Shown: positions 19,949 to 32,100, counted from the first letter of the stretch. The stretch is DNA of 64,000 nt from an uncultured Clostridia bacterium (GCA_947168885.1 CAMVNQ010000001.1:554981-618980), one strand, 5' to 3'. The notes: generated by a model from the sequence alone, not told the origin. Numbers and translations: made by a program.

Positions 19949-19998
19949 CCAATAATTTCTAATAGCCGATTGTAAAATTTGAATTTGTCGCTCTGCTG

Positions 19999-20586
19999 TT
20001 ACAACACTTTTCGCATAACAACTTGTTCTTTTTCCCTCGCTACTTCTATAAATCCCGCTTTTTGATAAAGGCGATAAGGACCCTGGAAATCAAAATCATT
20101 TCGTTGGTCAGAAAGTTTAGCATATCCCTCAACAGCAGCATATCCCTTTGATTTGGCATCTGTGCAGACTCTGTCAATGAATGCAGATGCAATACCCATT
20201 CCCCGGTATTCCGGAGCGATCTCAAAACAAACAATCGACATCGTTTTTCCACAAGTGATGTTCCTCGCAAATTCCGGAACAAACCCGGCATAGCTATCAA
20301 TATCTGCCGCATTGCACCATCCGATCGATTGTTCTTTGTAATAAGCCAGATATCCGTGGATTATATTCCGTTCAAGCATTCCTGTTGCATACTTGCGCAG
20401 TGTCTCTTTCACACCGAATGATTTGAACTCACTTACCATCTTTTTTATCTGCTCTTCATCCTGATTGGGAGAAGTACAATAACACGGTCCGTTTGGATTA
20501 TCATCTGTAAACGCGCGACGATCGAAAAAGTCAAGATAATCAGCGTTCAATTCAGATGTCAATGGCCGAATTAGAATTGTTTTCAC
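19999..20586 (-). CDS. GNAT acetyltransferase
   Basis: IVCFEIAPEYRGMGIASAFIDRVC. Confidence 0.85.
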   Translation of the reverse strand: MKTILIRPLTSELNADYLDFFDRRAFTDDNPNGPCYCTSPNQDEEQIKKMVSEFKSFGVKETLRKYATGMLERNIIHGYLAYYKEQSIGWCNAADIDSYAGFVPEFARNITCGKTMSIVCFEIAPEYRGMGIASAFIDRVCTDAKSKGYAAVEGYAKLSDQRNDFDFQGPYRLYQKAGFIEVAREKEQVVMRKVL

Positions 20587-20622
20587 AAAATATTTCCTCC
20601 ATATAATAAATTCAAATAAATA

Positions 20623-20988
20623 TTACCAATTATCTTCATTCAGCAAGTATAAAACAGTAGGTCTGAATTCTTCTGCGACATTATCTGCGTTTTCTTTAAG
20701 AATTGCGTACGGACCTTCGGTATAGGCTTCAAGCAAATGAAGCGCTTCCTCGGCAACACCTGTATCGCTGTCGTAAACGACGACCCTCTGCAAAAGCTCT
20801 TTCAGAGGTTCATACAAAGACGAAAGATCCTTTTTGTAGTAGGGATCCATATACCAATCGAGATAGTATAACAATCTTTCTTTTGCGTGGATATCATCAC
20901 CCGTCAGGACTGCTTCTATCGCTTCTATTCCGGCATCTACTGTTTTAAACTCTTTTTCGCCATAGTGGCAGTCAAATTCATTGCTCAT
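20623..20988 (-). CDS. hypothetical protein
   Basis: 121-aa collinear ORF. Confidence 0.65.
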   Translation of the reverse strand: MSNEFDCHYGEKEFKTVDAGIEAIEAVLTGDDIHAKERLLYYLDWYMDPYYKKDLSSLYEPLKELLQRVVVYDSDTGVAEEALHLLEAYTEGPYAILKENADNVAEEFRPTVLYLLNEDNW

Positions 20989-21039
20989 CTGCTACCTCTG
21001 TTTGCTTTCTCCGTTTTAAGATTGCAAGTCGGGATAGTG

Positions 21040-21573
21040 TTACATTTTACCGTACATAATCAATCCAATCGCTTTATCAAAAGAAATGCACTCTGCATAT
21101 CTTTTGTTCCAGATAAATTCATTATAATATTTATAGGTCGTTTCGGATGACATAAATCGATTATCAAATGTACTATTAGTGTTTTCGGGAACTATCATTT
21201 TAAAGCCGTGTTCAAATCCGGCTTTGATATTTGCGTCAATGCAATACTCTGTCTGAAGCCCTATGATAACAATGGTGTTTTCATTTTTCTTCTTTAAATA
21301 TTCAAGCAGACCGGAATTTTTGAAAGCACTGTTAACACATTTATCAAAAATAGCCTCATTGTCGGCAGGCTTGAATTCGTCATATATTTCAAACCCGTCA
21401 TTACCTTTTGTGAGTTCGCAGCCAGGGCCGTCATCATGCCTTACATATATGACTTCAATGTTATTTTTACGGGCAGTATCAATAATCTGTTTAACATTGG
21501 AAACAAACAGATCATAATTATATAGCTTGTTATTTACGATCGCTTTTTGTGTGTCAACAACTAAAAGTACCAT
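21040..21573 (-). CDS. isochorismatase-family cysteine hydrolase
   Basis: LLVVDTQKAIV...VIYVRHDDGPGCEL...IIGLQTEYCIDA. Confidence 0.9.
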   Translation of the reverse strand: MVLLVVDTQKAIVNNKLYNYDLFVSNVKQIIDTARKNNIEVIYVRHDDGPGCELTKGNDGFEIYDEFKPADNEAIFDKCVNSAFKNSGLLEYLKKKNENTIVIIGLQTEYCIDANIKAGFEHGFKMIVPENTNSTFDNRFMSSETTYKYYNEFIWNKRYAECISFDKAIGLIMYGKM

Positions 21574-21611
21574 AGGATAATCTCCTGAATTAAGATTTGT
21601 TATATCGGCTC

Positions 21612-22175
21612 TTAATCTGTTGCCGATACGAGCATTACGACATATCTGTCCATGCTTTTGTCATAGATGCTCCAGCAGCAAGCGCCGTACCATTCATGCC
21701 CGTCATCAAAATAATCTGACCAGTCAGTCGTCCATTCATATATATCGAGATTATCCGTACCGTTTGGGAACAGAACCTCATTCACTTTTTTGAAGTCCTC
21801 CGGGCTGTTTCTTCCGCCGTGTATCGGCTCCATAAGCGCGTACCAATATGGAACAGTCGTGCCAAAGTTTTCGTCATTCGGTTTCCATTCGGCATCATAA
21901 GTAACGTTGCCATAATGATCGATCTTTACGATATTCGGGCAGTAGAAAAACTCGCTCTGATCCAGTGGTTTTGACTGTGCCTTATTTATATCAAAAGTCA
22001 CCGGATGAAGATGATCAAAGACAGCAATCAAGGCATCTCTGTGAGATTGAACACCTTCACAAGGCTTATTATCTGTTAAGATATGATAGTCCACTTCGCC
22101 AACACAATGACATTCGCTGTCCGGATCATATTGCTTTACAAAATCATAAAAACAGTCATTTTCTATTTCGCGCAT
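21612..22175 (-). CDS. hypothetical protein
   Basis: 187-aa collinear ORF. Confidence 0.65.
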   Translation of the reverse strand: MREIENDCFYDFVKQYDPDSECHCVGEVDYHILTDNKPCEGVQSHRDALIAVFDHLHPVTFDINKAQSKPLDQSEFFYCPNIVKIDHYGNVTYDAEWKPNDENFGTTVPYWYALMEPIHGGRNSPEDFKKVNEVLFPNGTDNLDIYEWTTDWSDYFDDGHEWYGACCWSIYDKSMDRYVVMLVSATD

Positions 22176-22241
22176 AGTACACCATGTAAATAATTGTTTA
22201 TAGTAATAGCCAGCATATTTGTCATGCGGATCAACAGCTTG

Positions 22242-23582
22242 CTATTCCACATCACTTGCTTCAAGAGTGATTATCTGTGTATTTGTCGGAGACTTTAGAC
22301 CTGAAAGCTGGGAAACGTCATTACTTTTCCAGCTTATAATTTCTTGTTCTAATTTACAATTATTGTCTATCATATAATTTATAACATCAGAATATCTGCT
22401 ATCCTTTAGAGATTTAGCTTTATTTATATCGTTTGATTCAAGGCATTTTGTGTAATCATTGAATTCTATTAAGTCGGGTATTCCCATTCTGTATGGTTGA
22501 AAATCTATACCTGTTTGACGGCGGAGATTCTCTAGTATATGGAACCCGTCAGGATCAATATCTCCAAAATGATACCAGTTTTTATTTTTGTTAAAGGAGT
22601 GAATAAGCTGTAATAAGTTGTTTTTTGCTTTATTACTATACCCGCTAAGATATATTAAAAAAGTATCTTTCCCCTTTAATCTATTATAACTGGTAAGGTT
22701 TTCAACTGACATAATATTACTATCTAATATAGAAATATTACTTAAATCTGTAATTGTTTGTGAATTCAATGCAACAGGGATTTCTGGTACTAAAGTAATA
22801 CTATATCCGTTTCTAAATGAAATGACTCCGTTTCCTTTAAAATAAATATAGGTTGGGTTTTTTACTATATTATGATTTGACAACAACATGTCATACGATT
22901 CTTTTTTGTCGTCCCCATACAGTAAATCATCGGGCGTGTTTCCGTATTTTAGCAATAGGTTACATACTTTTGATTTGTACTTGTTTTCAAATACTTTACT
23001 ATCAGAAAAAACAGCTATTGAAAGTTCACGTTCAAGTATTTCATTTTTATTATCGACAATAAAAATAATACAATCAAGTATTTTTTGTAGTTCAGAAATG
23101 TCTTTTGAAATAGAATTGTCTTTGTTCATACCTAAACGTTTTAACTGATCAATACAAATCTTTTCTATTAAGCAGTCATGGCTTATGTATTTTTCAAACA
23201 CTGATCTCTGTAAAGAAAGACTATCCGTCCTGCTTGTCATTCCAAGAATTCTGCAGTATTCATTGTACATCTCATTTTTCATAACAATAGATACTATATC
23301 GCCGTTCTTTTTTTCTATTGTTATGTAGCCACTTTTTTCAAGTTCGCTAATCTCAATGTCATATTTTGTCTTCAAATCAACATCAAGATAATCAGAATTA
23401 TAATCGGCATACACCTCAATTGGCTTACATTTGAAGTGCTGAGTCACCTTATTATCACCCGAACACGTTTTACTTTGTTCATATTTTGACAGTAATATTT
23501 TGAGCAGTTGCTCTTGTTCAACTGTTAGTGAATTCACTGATAAGTCCCTCCACAGCATTTGTGTATCTACCTGTTTCAACAA
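22242..23582 (-). CDS. jetD: Wadjet JetD (Toprim-like)
   Basis: C-terminal NWYHFGDIDPDGFHILENLRRQTG; follows jetC. Confidence 0.88.
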   Translation of the reverse strand: MLKQVDTQMLWRDLSVNSLTVEQEQLLKILLSKYEQSKTCSGDNKVTQHFKCKPIEVYADYNSDYLDVDLKTKYDIEISELEKSGYITIEKKNGDIVSIVMKNEMYNEYCRILGMTSRTDSLSLQRSVFEKYISHDCLIEKICIDQLKRLGMNKDNSISKDISELQKILDCIIFIVDNKNEILERELSIAVFSDSKVFENKYKSKVCNLLLKYGNTPDDLLYGDDKKESYDMLLSNHNIVKNPTYIYFKGNGVISFRNGYSITLVPEIPVALNSQTITDLSNISILDSNIMSVENLTSYNRLKGKDTFLIYLSGYSNKAKNNLLQLIHSFNKNKNWYHFGDIDPDGFHILENLRRQTGIDFQPYRMGIPDLIEFNDYTKCLESNDINKAKSLKDSRYSDVINYMIDNNCKLEQEIISWKSNDVSQLSGLKSPTNTQIITLEASDVE

Positions 23583-26500
23583 GGCTTATGGTAGTATCAA
23601 TGTAACTGCCTATACTGTTTATTTTCTCCGGCGGTGCAGCATACATTACTTGAAATCCGTTTTGCTCAAAATATCTAACCATTTGCTCTATTCGTTCCTG
23701 ACTTAGCGCAGCAAATGCCTCATCAATAAATGCCAGCCTTGCGCATGAGCTTTTTTTAGGATAACACTGCATAAGACTCGCTGCAAGAATTATGAAATAA
23801 GGAGTTTGCTTTTCACCGTTACTTGCGGAACCCTGCTTCTCGGATAGATCGGCTTCAATATTCTCGAGCGTGTTTTCGATATTCATATCATATACACAGT
23901 ATGTGCGATAATCGGCATAGTCTTCATCACCAACATCACGCAATATTTCATCCATCAGTTCTCGAATATCATTTCTAAGTTCCTCATCTTCATAATTCTG
24001 AGCATAAGCATTTTCTACATTTAATTGATTGTCGTAAAGCTTCTTTTTAATTCTGAAAAATGTATCTTTATCCTTTCTGGGCTTTTTGGTAAATGAATAG
24101 ACATCCTGCCCGAATGGTAATGAGGATAGTTCTTTGTTTATTGCTGAAATTTCTGTGTCTGCATTATCAATGGCTTCACAAATTGCAGATACAAATTGTG
24201 TAATGAATGCATTCTCAAGTTTTTCTCGATGTTCATCAAGAGACTGTTTTACGGTTTCTGCATCAATATTGATAACTTTATCCCGTTCTTTGCGAAACTT
24301 GCCAATATATGATACACCACGTTCATCTGGATTGAGATCTGCCATCATGCAATACTTAATCTGTTCATTTTCCATCTCATTAGCAGCCTTATCCATTTCG
24401 CGCTTGTTGTCATCAATAGTACGTTGTGAAATTGCTTCACCTGAGAGCGAGCCTTTACTTTGACGTTCATATTCCTCGACAGCTTTTTTTCGAAGGTCCA
24501 TATGCATTATTATATATTTATCAAAAATATCCTTAGCATTCTTTTCAGCCTGTACGAGTTCGTCGGTCATTTGTTCAAGTTCTGATATAGTAGATATACA
24601 TTTTTGTTGATCCGAGAACAGTTTGATTTTATTTTTCTCAGCGTTTTTAAGTTCCTTTTCAGCTGTATCTACTTGACTTTTAAGTGCAGTAAACGTAGGA
24701 TTATTATTTTGTTCATCAAGTCTTGCACGTAAGTCAGCAATCTTTTCTTTTAATTCAGGGAGTTCTTTTATTGCTTCAAAACGAACATCTGCATCTATAT
24801 GAGTGGCTTCAAGTAATGCTATATTTTGTGACAAATTATCTACAAGATCAACTAATTCGTTAAGTGTTTTTTGATTTTCCTCACGTTCTGCTATATCTCT
24901 TTCAAGTTGTAATCTAATAGCTTCCTGACCAAGAAAATACTGCACTTTATCAAAAGACATGTTTCTTACTGTATATCCTTTTGCAAGTGTACCGTCTTTC
25001 ATTAATCCTCCCAGCGGATGGTCATGCAATTCGCTAAGGTTATTGCAAAGATAAATCTTTCCTAATAAATAATTAGCGTATTTTCTAGCATATATGTTTG
25101 GAATTTTTAAGAGCTCAGCAGCAGAATTGCCATCGACTTTGAAATCCTCAATCTTATCTGTCAAAACAAGATTTGGTTTTTTCAACTTTAGACGATGAAA
25201 TATATCTAATGCCATTCCTACATATTTTCCATCAATTATCAGATCGAATTTCTTATTACTAAGATATGTTTCTATTGCGTCTCTCCATTCAGGATCCGAA
25301 ACATCTTCAACTAGATCAGCAAAAATACGAACCCTTGCATCAATACCCATTCTTTCGAGTTCAGCATTTATAGAATCGCGGGCAGAAGTAACATAACCAG
25401 GATAGCTTCTTTGTTCACTTTCGCGAAGCTTTATCTGAATTCCTAGGTCTGAAAGATTATTTTGTACTGATATAATATCGTTTTCTGTTTCCCATTGTTT
25501 CTTCTTTAATTCATCAGTTTTTCCTTTTAGCTTATCTTTAATCATTTTAACAATATAGTATTTGTCATCTGAAGATGTTCTTACTTGATCAAGCGACTCT
25601 ATTGTTTCTTTAATTCTACGATCGATTTCTAAATAAGATAATGCACCTAAAATATTATCCTTCAATTCGGATATTCTAGCAATTTCTTTACCAGTTTCTT
25701 TTATCTTTGCTTCTGTTTCGGATATTTGTTTTTCGATATTATCTGCTATAGCAAAAAAATCACTTTTACGGTAAACATACTGTGCCTCTGTATATCTCTT
25801 CTGAGCTTCTTCATATTCGATATTAGCCCTGTCACATTCTCCAATTAAGCGGTTTAATGTTTCTTTGTTCTTCGTAATATTCTGTTGATTATTGAGGCTT
25901 TTTCTTTGACTTATAATATAATTCTGCCAGAACATCTCTGCACATTTAAGATCATAGAAATTAGACTTAGTCTCATATATTTGTGTCAATCGTTCTATTT
26001 CTTCGAGTTTTTCCTGCCTTTTCAATATACCATCGTATGTTTCACAAATTTTTTCAAATTGAGCTTTTAATTCGCGAAGTTCCGAAAGAGTTGTGATTTC
26101 TACTTCAGGCAGTACACTGTCACGAATAAATTTGTCAATGTTGTTTTCCGGCTGGAAGCACATCATTTTCATTAGTTTTCTGCGGTAATCATCTGAATTA
26201 TCACAACGAATACCAAGCGCACGTTGTATTTGAGCAACGCCTTTTTCTTTCTTCATGAAATCAACAGGTTTCAATCTGATACCATTTGCTTTTAGCTCGT
26301 TTTTAGGTGTCACAATCAGTTGATTTCCTGTTTTCTTATAAAAATCAATATCTGATATTCCAGCATCCTTTATAAGAAACCAATTTGATACATAGCTTCT
26401 TTCGTCGGCTGATTCTATACATACACCAACAGTAATATTAAATCCATCGTTTGGCGAGTAAAACTCCATGGCAATATAACTGATAATACTTCCTGTTCTT

Positions 26501-26781
26501 AGATATTGAGATTTTCCCTTACTTTTAGTGTCTCCTCTGACATAAGAAAGAACGTTTCTGTCTCTGTCATTAGCGGCTGTATTGAATTTGTTGTTTCCAG
26601 AGATGACATACGTTAATGCATCGAGCACCGTGGATTTTCCACTTCCGTTTACACCTGTGAACAATGTAGAGTTATTGATTTTCATTTCTACAGCGCCGAA
26701 TCTAGACCAATTCACAAGAAGTATCTTTGTAAGTGGCTTTCTGAGAAATTCAAATTGATTCATCTTCTTCACCATCCTCAC
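23518..26781 (-). CDS. jetC: Wadjet JetC (SMC/MukB-like ATPase)
   Basis: FTGVNGSGKSTVLDALTYVISGNNKFNTAANDRDRNVLSYVRGDT; long coiled coil; LAFIDEAFAALSQERIEQM. Confidence 0.93.
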   Translation of the reverse strand: MRMVKKMNQFEFLRKPLTKILLVNWSRFGAVEMKINNSTLFTGVNGSGKSTVLDALTYVISGNNKFNTAANDRDRNVLSYVRGDTKSKGKSQYLRTGSIISYIAMEFYSPNDGFNITVGVCIESADERSYVSNWFLIKDAGISDIDFYKKTGNQLIVTPKNELKANGIRLKPVDFMKKEKGVAQIQRALGIRCDNSDDYRRKLMKMMCFQPENNIDKFIRDSVLPEVEITTLSELRELKAQFEKICETYDGILKRQEKLEEIERLTQIYETKSNFYDLKCAEMFWQNYIISQRKSLNNQQNITKNKETLNRLIGECDRANIEYEEAQKRYTEAQYVYRKSDFFAIADNIEKQISETEAKIKETGKEIARISELKDNILGALSYLEIDRRIKETIESLDQVRTSSDDKYYIVKMIKDKLKGKTDELKKKQWETENDIISVQNNLSDLGIQIKLRESEQRSYPGYVTSARDSINAELERMGIDARVRIFADLVEDVSDPEWRDAIETYLSNKKFDLIIDGKYVGMALDIFHRLKLKKPNLVLTDKIEDFKVDGNSAAELLKIPNIYARKYANYLLGKIYLCNNLSELHDHPLGGLMKDGTLAKGYTVRNMSFDKVQYFLGQEAIRLQLERDIAEREENQKTLNELVDLVDNLSQNIALLEATHIDADVRFEAIKELPELKEKIADLRARLDEQNNNPTFTALKSQVDTAEKELKNAEKNKIKLFSDQQKCISTISELEQMTDELVQAEKNAKDIFDKYIIMHMDLRKKAVEEYERQSKGSLSGEAISQRTIDDNKREMDKAANEMENEQIKYCMMADLNPDERGVSYIGKFRKERDKVINIDAETVKQSLDEHREKLENAFITQFVSAICEAIDNADTEISAINKELSSLPFGQDVYSFTKKPRKDKDTFFRIKKKLYDNQLNVENAYAQNYEDEELRNDIRELMDEILRDVGDEDYADYRTYCVYDMNIENTLENIEADLSEKQGSASNGEKQTPYFIILAASLMQCYPKKSSCARLAFIDEAFAALSQERIEQMVRYFEQNGFQVMYAAPPEKINSIGSYIDTTISLVETGRYTNAVEGLISEFTNS

Positions 26782-27421
26782 CTATGGTATAACCATCTTG
26801 CGTCGCATTACGTTCTTTTTCTCTCATGCGCTGTGCAGTTGCTTCAGCAAGCTCTCGGAAATTAGATTCTGAAAGGCTGAATTGCATAGAAGTATACATT
26901 CGTATTTTACAGTCTGGTTCGCCAATTTCACCTATAACCTCTATGAGATTGTACGCCTCAAATAATTTTAGTATTTCCTTCATAGCGGTTTTGTCTATTT
27001 TATTTTTTGCACCAACTTTTTCAAGCTGGTAGTCAAGATCCGATTTGCTTATTATTATCGCCTTTGTAAGGCTTCCATTCACCATAGATTCTTCATACTT
27101 GAGCCATAAGGCGGCAAGAACTATGCTTTCAGACAACTTTAGACGTTTTCTGTTTGACTGGATACTACCATCCTCGCCTGCAGAAGCAAGATTTACAAGC
27201 TGCGCTACTCCAGACTCCGGGTCACACATTACATCATATCCAATAATTCTGAAATATTCGCTAAAAACAGACAGATTCTTTTTAACAAAATTGAAATCTT
27301 TTCTATGTTCATCATTCTTTTCTCTAACTATAAATGTCATTTTTAATAGTTTTCGACATATCTTTTGAAAAGAAGCTACTTCTGTGGAAGTGAAATCGTC
27401 AAGTTGTATCAGTCTGCTCAT
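26750..27421 (-). CDS. jetB: Wadjet JetB (DUF4194-like)
   Basis: Position and overlaps between jetA and jetC. Confidence 0.88.
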   Translation of the reverse strand: MSRLIQLDDFTSTEVASFQKICRKLLKMTFIVREKNDEHRKDFNFVKKNLSVFSEYFRIIGYDVMCDPESGVAQLVNLASAGEDGSIQSNRKRLKLSESIVLAALWLKYEESMVNGSLTKAIIISKSDLDYQLEKVGAKNKIDKTAMKEILKLFEAYNLIEVIGEIGEPDCKIRMYTSMQFSLSESNFRELAEATAQRMREKERNATQDGYTIGEDGEEDESI

Positions 27422-28803
27422 TTTTTTCCTCCGTTTTTGGAGATCGTAAAGTTACGTATAATAAAACCGTTACTCTCTATATAATCATCATTTGTTGTTA
27501 GATCAAATCCATTTTGGCGAGAATATGCAGCCGAGGAAATAATAGCGAGTATATCCGCTTTTCGTTCTGCTGGGAAGCTGTCTGCAGAGATCTCGGTTTT
27601 GTCACCCATAACAGACAGGACATACTCTTTCATTTTTTCTTTTGAAAAAGGATTGTTGACTTCTTTTCTTTGCTGTGCTGCAGCTCTGTTTATATCATCT
27701 TGTGTCATATCTGGCACTTCAGTAACCGTAGCATCCTTTATTATTTTCTGTTTGCCAGGAAATCTCAGAGACGCAGGATCAATAAATTCCTGTGTATAGA
27801 GATCATATAAATCACCGTATATATATTCGTCCTCACTGCCTAACGAATTTATCATAAGTTTAAGCACTTGTTGAACATTACCGCGCGTGTTATCATCGTG
27901 GCTAAGCAGAAAACGTGCTCGACCGACAGCAAGATTCAAGTAAATATTTATCTTTTTTTGAATATCATTTAAAATTTTATTATAATCATTACTAAGGAAT
28001 TTTACTGTCGCTTCAAACAAGCCAATTACGCGCTGCTCTGCGGAAATTTCATCATCCAATCCCTCGTTGTCAAAGCAGTCAATCACTATAAGCTCATACA
28101 AATCCTTGTCTCTACGCATCATCTCGAGTTCTTTCAGAATAGCAGGACGATAAATATGTATATTTTGTTCTTTTATTAAACGTGAGTACTCTTTAATAAA
28201 TGATCCTTCGCAATATGACATTAAATTGTTAGTTAATTCTTCAAGAGTTTCTTCTTCAACTATCTCCTCAATAATTGATCTGATAGATGTAGATAGTTTT
28301 TTTAAAGAATTAGCAAGTTTTTTTGCATCATTGTATATGGGTTTTAATGCAAATGTGTAAGGATTGCCAGCCCATTGATCTCGATTTCTCAGACGATTAT
28401 AGATATTAAACACATAAGATGAATACTCTTCTTTAGAAGGAGTTGAAAGCTGAATTAAAAATTCAGCAAGTGCAATACCAGCTTCTGTCATTACGACTTG
28501 TTTTTCATAAGTTACATCATCAGTTTCTTCACTGAGCCAACCAGCTTCATAGAAATTTCTTATAACAGCGCCAGCTCGATCGTTAGGAGAAACATCATTA
28601 TTTTCTTCCTGTTCGAGATTATAAGTCATAAGAATTGACGCTATTGTGTCACGAACTATGTCACGACTTATTTTATATGAAATTTCATTTTCAAAGATTC
28701 TGTATATTTCCAACAAGCAATCAGCGTTAATACGATAATTACTATTTCCGGCTAACAAATTAAAGAATCTTTCTGGGATACGATCAAAAACATTTATTCC
28801 CAT
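27418..28803 (-). CDS. jetA: Wadjet JetA
   Basis: 461 aa, first gene of the jetABCD order. Confidence 0.85.
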   Translation of the reverse strand: MGINVFDRIPERFFNLLAGNSNYRINADCLLEIYRIFENEISYKISRDIVRDTIASILMTYNLEQEENNDVSPNDRAGAVIRNFYEAGWLSEETDDVTYEKQVVMTEAGIALAEFLIQLSTPSKEEYSSYVFNIYNRLRNRDQWAGNPYTFALKPIYNDAKKLANSLKKLSTSIRSIIEEIVEEETLEELTNNLMSYCEGSFIKEYSRLIKEQNIHIYRPAILKELEMMRRDKDLYELIVIDCFDNEGLDDEISAEQRVIGLFEATVKFLSNDYNKILNDIQKKINIYLNLAVGRARFLLSHDDNTRGNVQQVLKLMINSLGSEDEYIYGDLYDLYTQEFIDPASLRFPGKQKIIKDATVTEVPDMTQDDINRAAAQQRKEVNNPFSKEKMKEYVLSVMGDKTEISADSFPAERKADILAIISSAAYSRQNGFDLTTNDDYIESNGFIIRNFTISKNGGKK

Positions 28804-29172
28804 TCATTTCACCCAAATATACTCAAGTGCCCTCTTATCTGCCGAGCAGAACTCAAAGCGTTCTATATCGTCCTTACTTATCCACTCTACAGCTTCATGC
28901 TCGTTCAAAGTGATCGTTCGGGATACAATGACAGATTCGATGAAGTGCAGAGTATAATCGCCTATTTCAATAGCAACGATCTCTTTTTGGGGTTCGATAA
29001 GTATTGAAAGTTCTTCCTGACATTCACGAACAATGCAGTCAAACAGAGATTCGCCCGGCTCGACTTTTCCGCCGGGGAATTCCCATTGTCCGCCGAATCG
29101 TTTGCCTTGCGGGCGCTTGCATATCATCACTTTTTCGCCGTCTCTTATTACGGCAGCGGTTACTTGTATCAT
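28804..29172 (-). CDS. NUDIX hydrolase (MutT-like)
   Basis: GGQWEFPGGKVEPGESLFDCIVRECQEELSI NUDIX box. Confidence 0.95.
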   Translation of the reverse strand: MIQVTAAVIRDGEKVMICKRPQGKRFGGQWEFPGGKVEPGESLFDCIVRECQEELSILIEPQKEIVAIEIGDYTLHFIESVIVSRTITLNEHEAVEWISKDDIERFEFCSADKRALEYIWVK

Positions 29173-32100
29173 TATCCAACCACCAACTGATTTGTTTTCT
29201 TAAGATATTTCGCTGGAATAGGCTTTCTGAGCTTCCAGACAACGTTCATAGGTTTAGCTCCTTCCGATTTAACATAATCGGCAAGTCCAAGAAATGTGTA
29301 CGGAGCAGCACCGAGTTTTGTCGTTTTGTATTCGCGAACAAATATCATAACATTTGTACCCATTTCTCTATGATGAATATATCGTTGACCTGTACTGCTC
29401 TCTGGAGATGTCTTGTTTTGACTTTGCCAATGAAACAAAATATCATTTATAGAATAATCATTGTACATTGTAGTGGGAGAATATTCTTTATCAGATTTAT
29501 TTAATGTAACAAGAAGCACATCTGTTTTCTTTTTATCAAAGTATTTTACACCAGCCTGATAATTGGCAGATGACAAATCATCTAAAGCAGTAAAAATTTG
29601 CTTTTGTGTATAACTACAATGCAGATCAAGCGGACAGTCATAGTCAACCTGAACAGGCTCGTCAATGAAGTCTATTCGGTCATAATTGTAATACAACAGC
29701 TCAGTTATTTCTTTGAGCATAACAGGTGAATCTGCAATTTGACGGAAGCCTTCGAGCAAATCATTAAATCCACATTCCTCATACGATTTCTGCCAAATTG
29801 TAAATTGTAGCATCTGCCACATTCTTTGCTGAACACCGTCAAAATCGCTGATACTGTATTCGTTTATCTTTGGAAGGTAGTCGATCACAAGCTCAATCAG
29901 ACGATGTGAGTCAATATACGATAGCCTGGGCAGAGCCTTTGTAACTGTCTCTTCTATGCTTTCAGAGAAGTCCGGTTTAATACCAGCCTGTACGCAAAGC
30001 CTTTCAAAGCTGGATTTTGTTCCATATACCGCGCTAATATCAAGGTTATAGTAATCAAGAAAATTCGCAAGCGTAAGCGCTTTCCCGCTATCCTCGGTGA
30101 ATGTCGAAAGGCGTCTTACGATCGCGCTCTTGTTTCCGACAGCCTGACGGATATTGTCAAGAATATACCGCTGTGCCATCTTTTCGAGCTTTATGTAACA
30201 ACCCTTCGGGAGAAGCGGAAATCCGTTTTCAATCTCGTCCTTAACACTTCGCTCAGTATTTCCGAGCAATGCCGCAAATTTTGATTCAAAGTTGTATTTG
30301 GCATGAGCCTGTCCGATGAAATCGAGGACAGTAAGACAGTCCTTGCCTTCGCTAAGACGTAGGCCACGACCGAGCTGCTGCAAAAATACAGTCAAGCTCT
30401 CAGTAGGACGCAGGAACATTACCGTGTTTATCTCGGGAATATCTACACCCTCGTTATAAAGATCGACCGTGAAAATGAACTTGATTTCGCCCTTTGCAAG
30501 ACGCGACTGTGCTGTATCACGTTCGGTCTTTGAGCTGTCCGCAGTTAATGCTATAGACGGTATTTCGTGCTGGTTAAATCGCAATGACATGTATGCGGCA
30601 TGTTCTTTGGATACACAGAATCCGAGTCCCTTGACCTTATCCATGTCTGCGACATATTTGTTGAGCTCTTTTAATATAAGCACCAATCGAACGTCGTTTC
30701 CGGTATATATGTTAGAAAGGGCAGTACGGTCATATCCGCCTCGTGACCACTTAACGCTCTGGAGATCGACATCATCTGAAACACCGAAATAGTGGAACGG
30801 ACAAAGCAGTTTTCTGTCTATTGCTTCCGGTAGACGTATCTCAGCTGCAACACGATCATCAAAATAAGAAAGAATGTTCTTACCGTCCATACGTTCCGGG
30901 GTTGCTGTAAGTCCGAGCAGTATTTTCGGTTTGTAATATTCGAGAAGTTGCTGATATGTAGGAGCCGCAGCATGATGAAACTCGTCCACTATAATAAAAT
31001 CATAATAATCGGGGGATGTCTTTTTCGCAAAGTCCTGCGAATTGAATGTATCAATTGAAATAAAAAGGTTTTCAAGGCTTTCGGGAACTATGCCGCCATA
31101 GAAAAGTTCTCCGAAATTTGCATCGTGAAGCACCCCACGGAAGCAACGAATACTTTGACGCAATATCTCCTTACGGTGAGCTACAAATAACAGTCTCGCA
31201 CGCCCGTTCTCTTGCTTGAAACGCTTATAATCAAACGCAGAAATAACAGTCTTACCGGTGCCAGTCGCGGCAACAACAAGATTTTTGTAATGTCCTCTTA
31301 TTTTGCGTTCAGCAGTAAGCTTATCGAGTATTTCCTGTTGATATGAAAACGGGCGAATGTCGAAGCTGTAATCGTCCATTTCGCCATGATATTTTTCGGC
31401 TTTAAGAGCCTGCAATAAATGCTCTCTGTCAGACGATGAATAAAGTGAGAAGTCTGTGCTGTTCCAGTAGTTTTCAAATGTTGCCTGTATCTTGCGAATA
31501 GTATGTGGTTGATCGTGATAAGTGATTTTAAGATTCCACTCAAGCCCACTCGTCATCGCAGCATTCGACATGTTTGACGAACCGACATAAGCGGTTGTAA
31601 AGCCTGTATCACGATAGAAAACATAGGATTTTGCGTGCAGCCTTGTGCGCTCGGTATCATACGATACTTTTATCTCGGTATTCGGGAGTTTGCTAAGTTC
31701 TTCTACTGCCTTTACATCGGTTGCACCCATATACGAAGTCGTGATAACGCGAAGATGACCGCCGTGTGAAGTGAATTCCGAAAGTTCATCGAGTATGAGA
31801 ACAAGGCCACTCCACTTAATAAATGAAACGAGCATATCAATCTTGTTTGCTGAAACGATCTCTTTTTTTAGTTCGGTCATCATCTGGGGCTCGTGAACAG
31901 CACCTGTAAAAAGCGAACTTGCTGCCAGAGATGTCTCCGGACGTAGCATGCGTATCTGTCCCTTTATTGCATCAGGATTGTTCTGCATATTTGCGACTGC
32001 AAGAAGCTGTTCCGAACGCTTGTCCACACTAAGTCCGTCAAACTCGTCATCACCGGTCAGCTCGGTAACTGCCGAGACTATCTTATTGGCAAGCCTAAGC

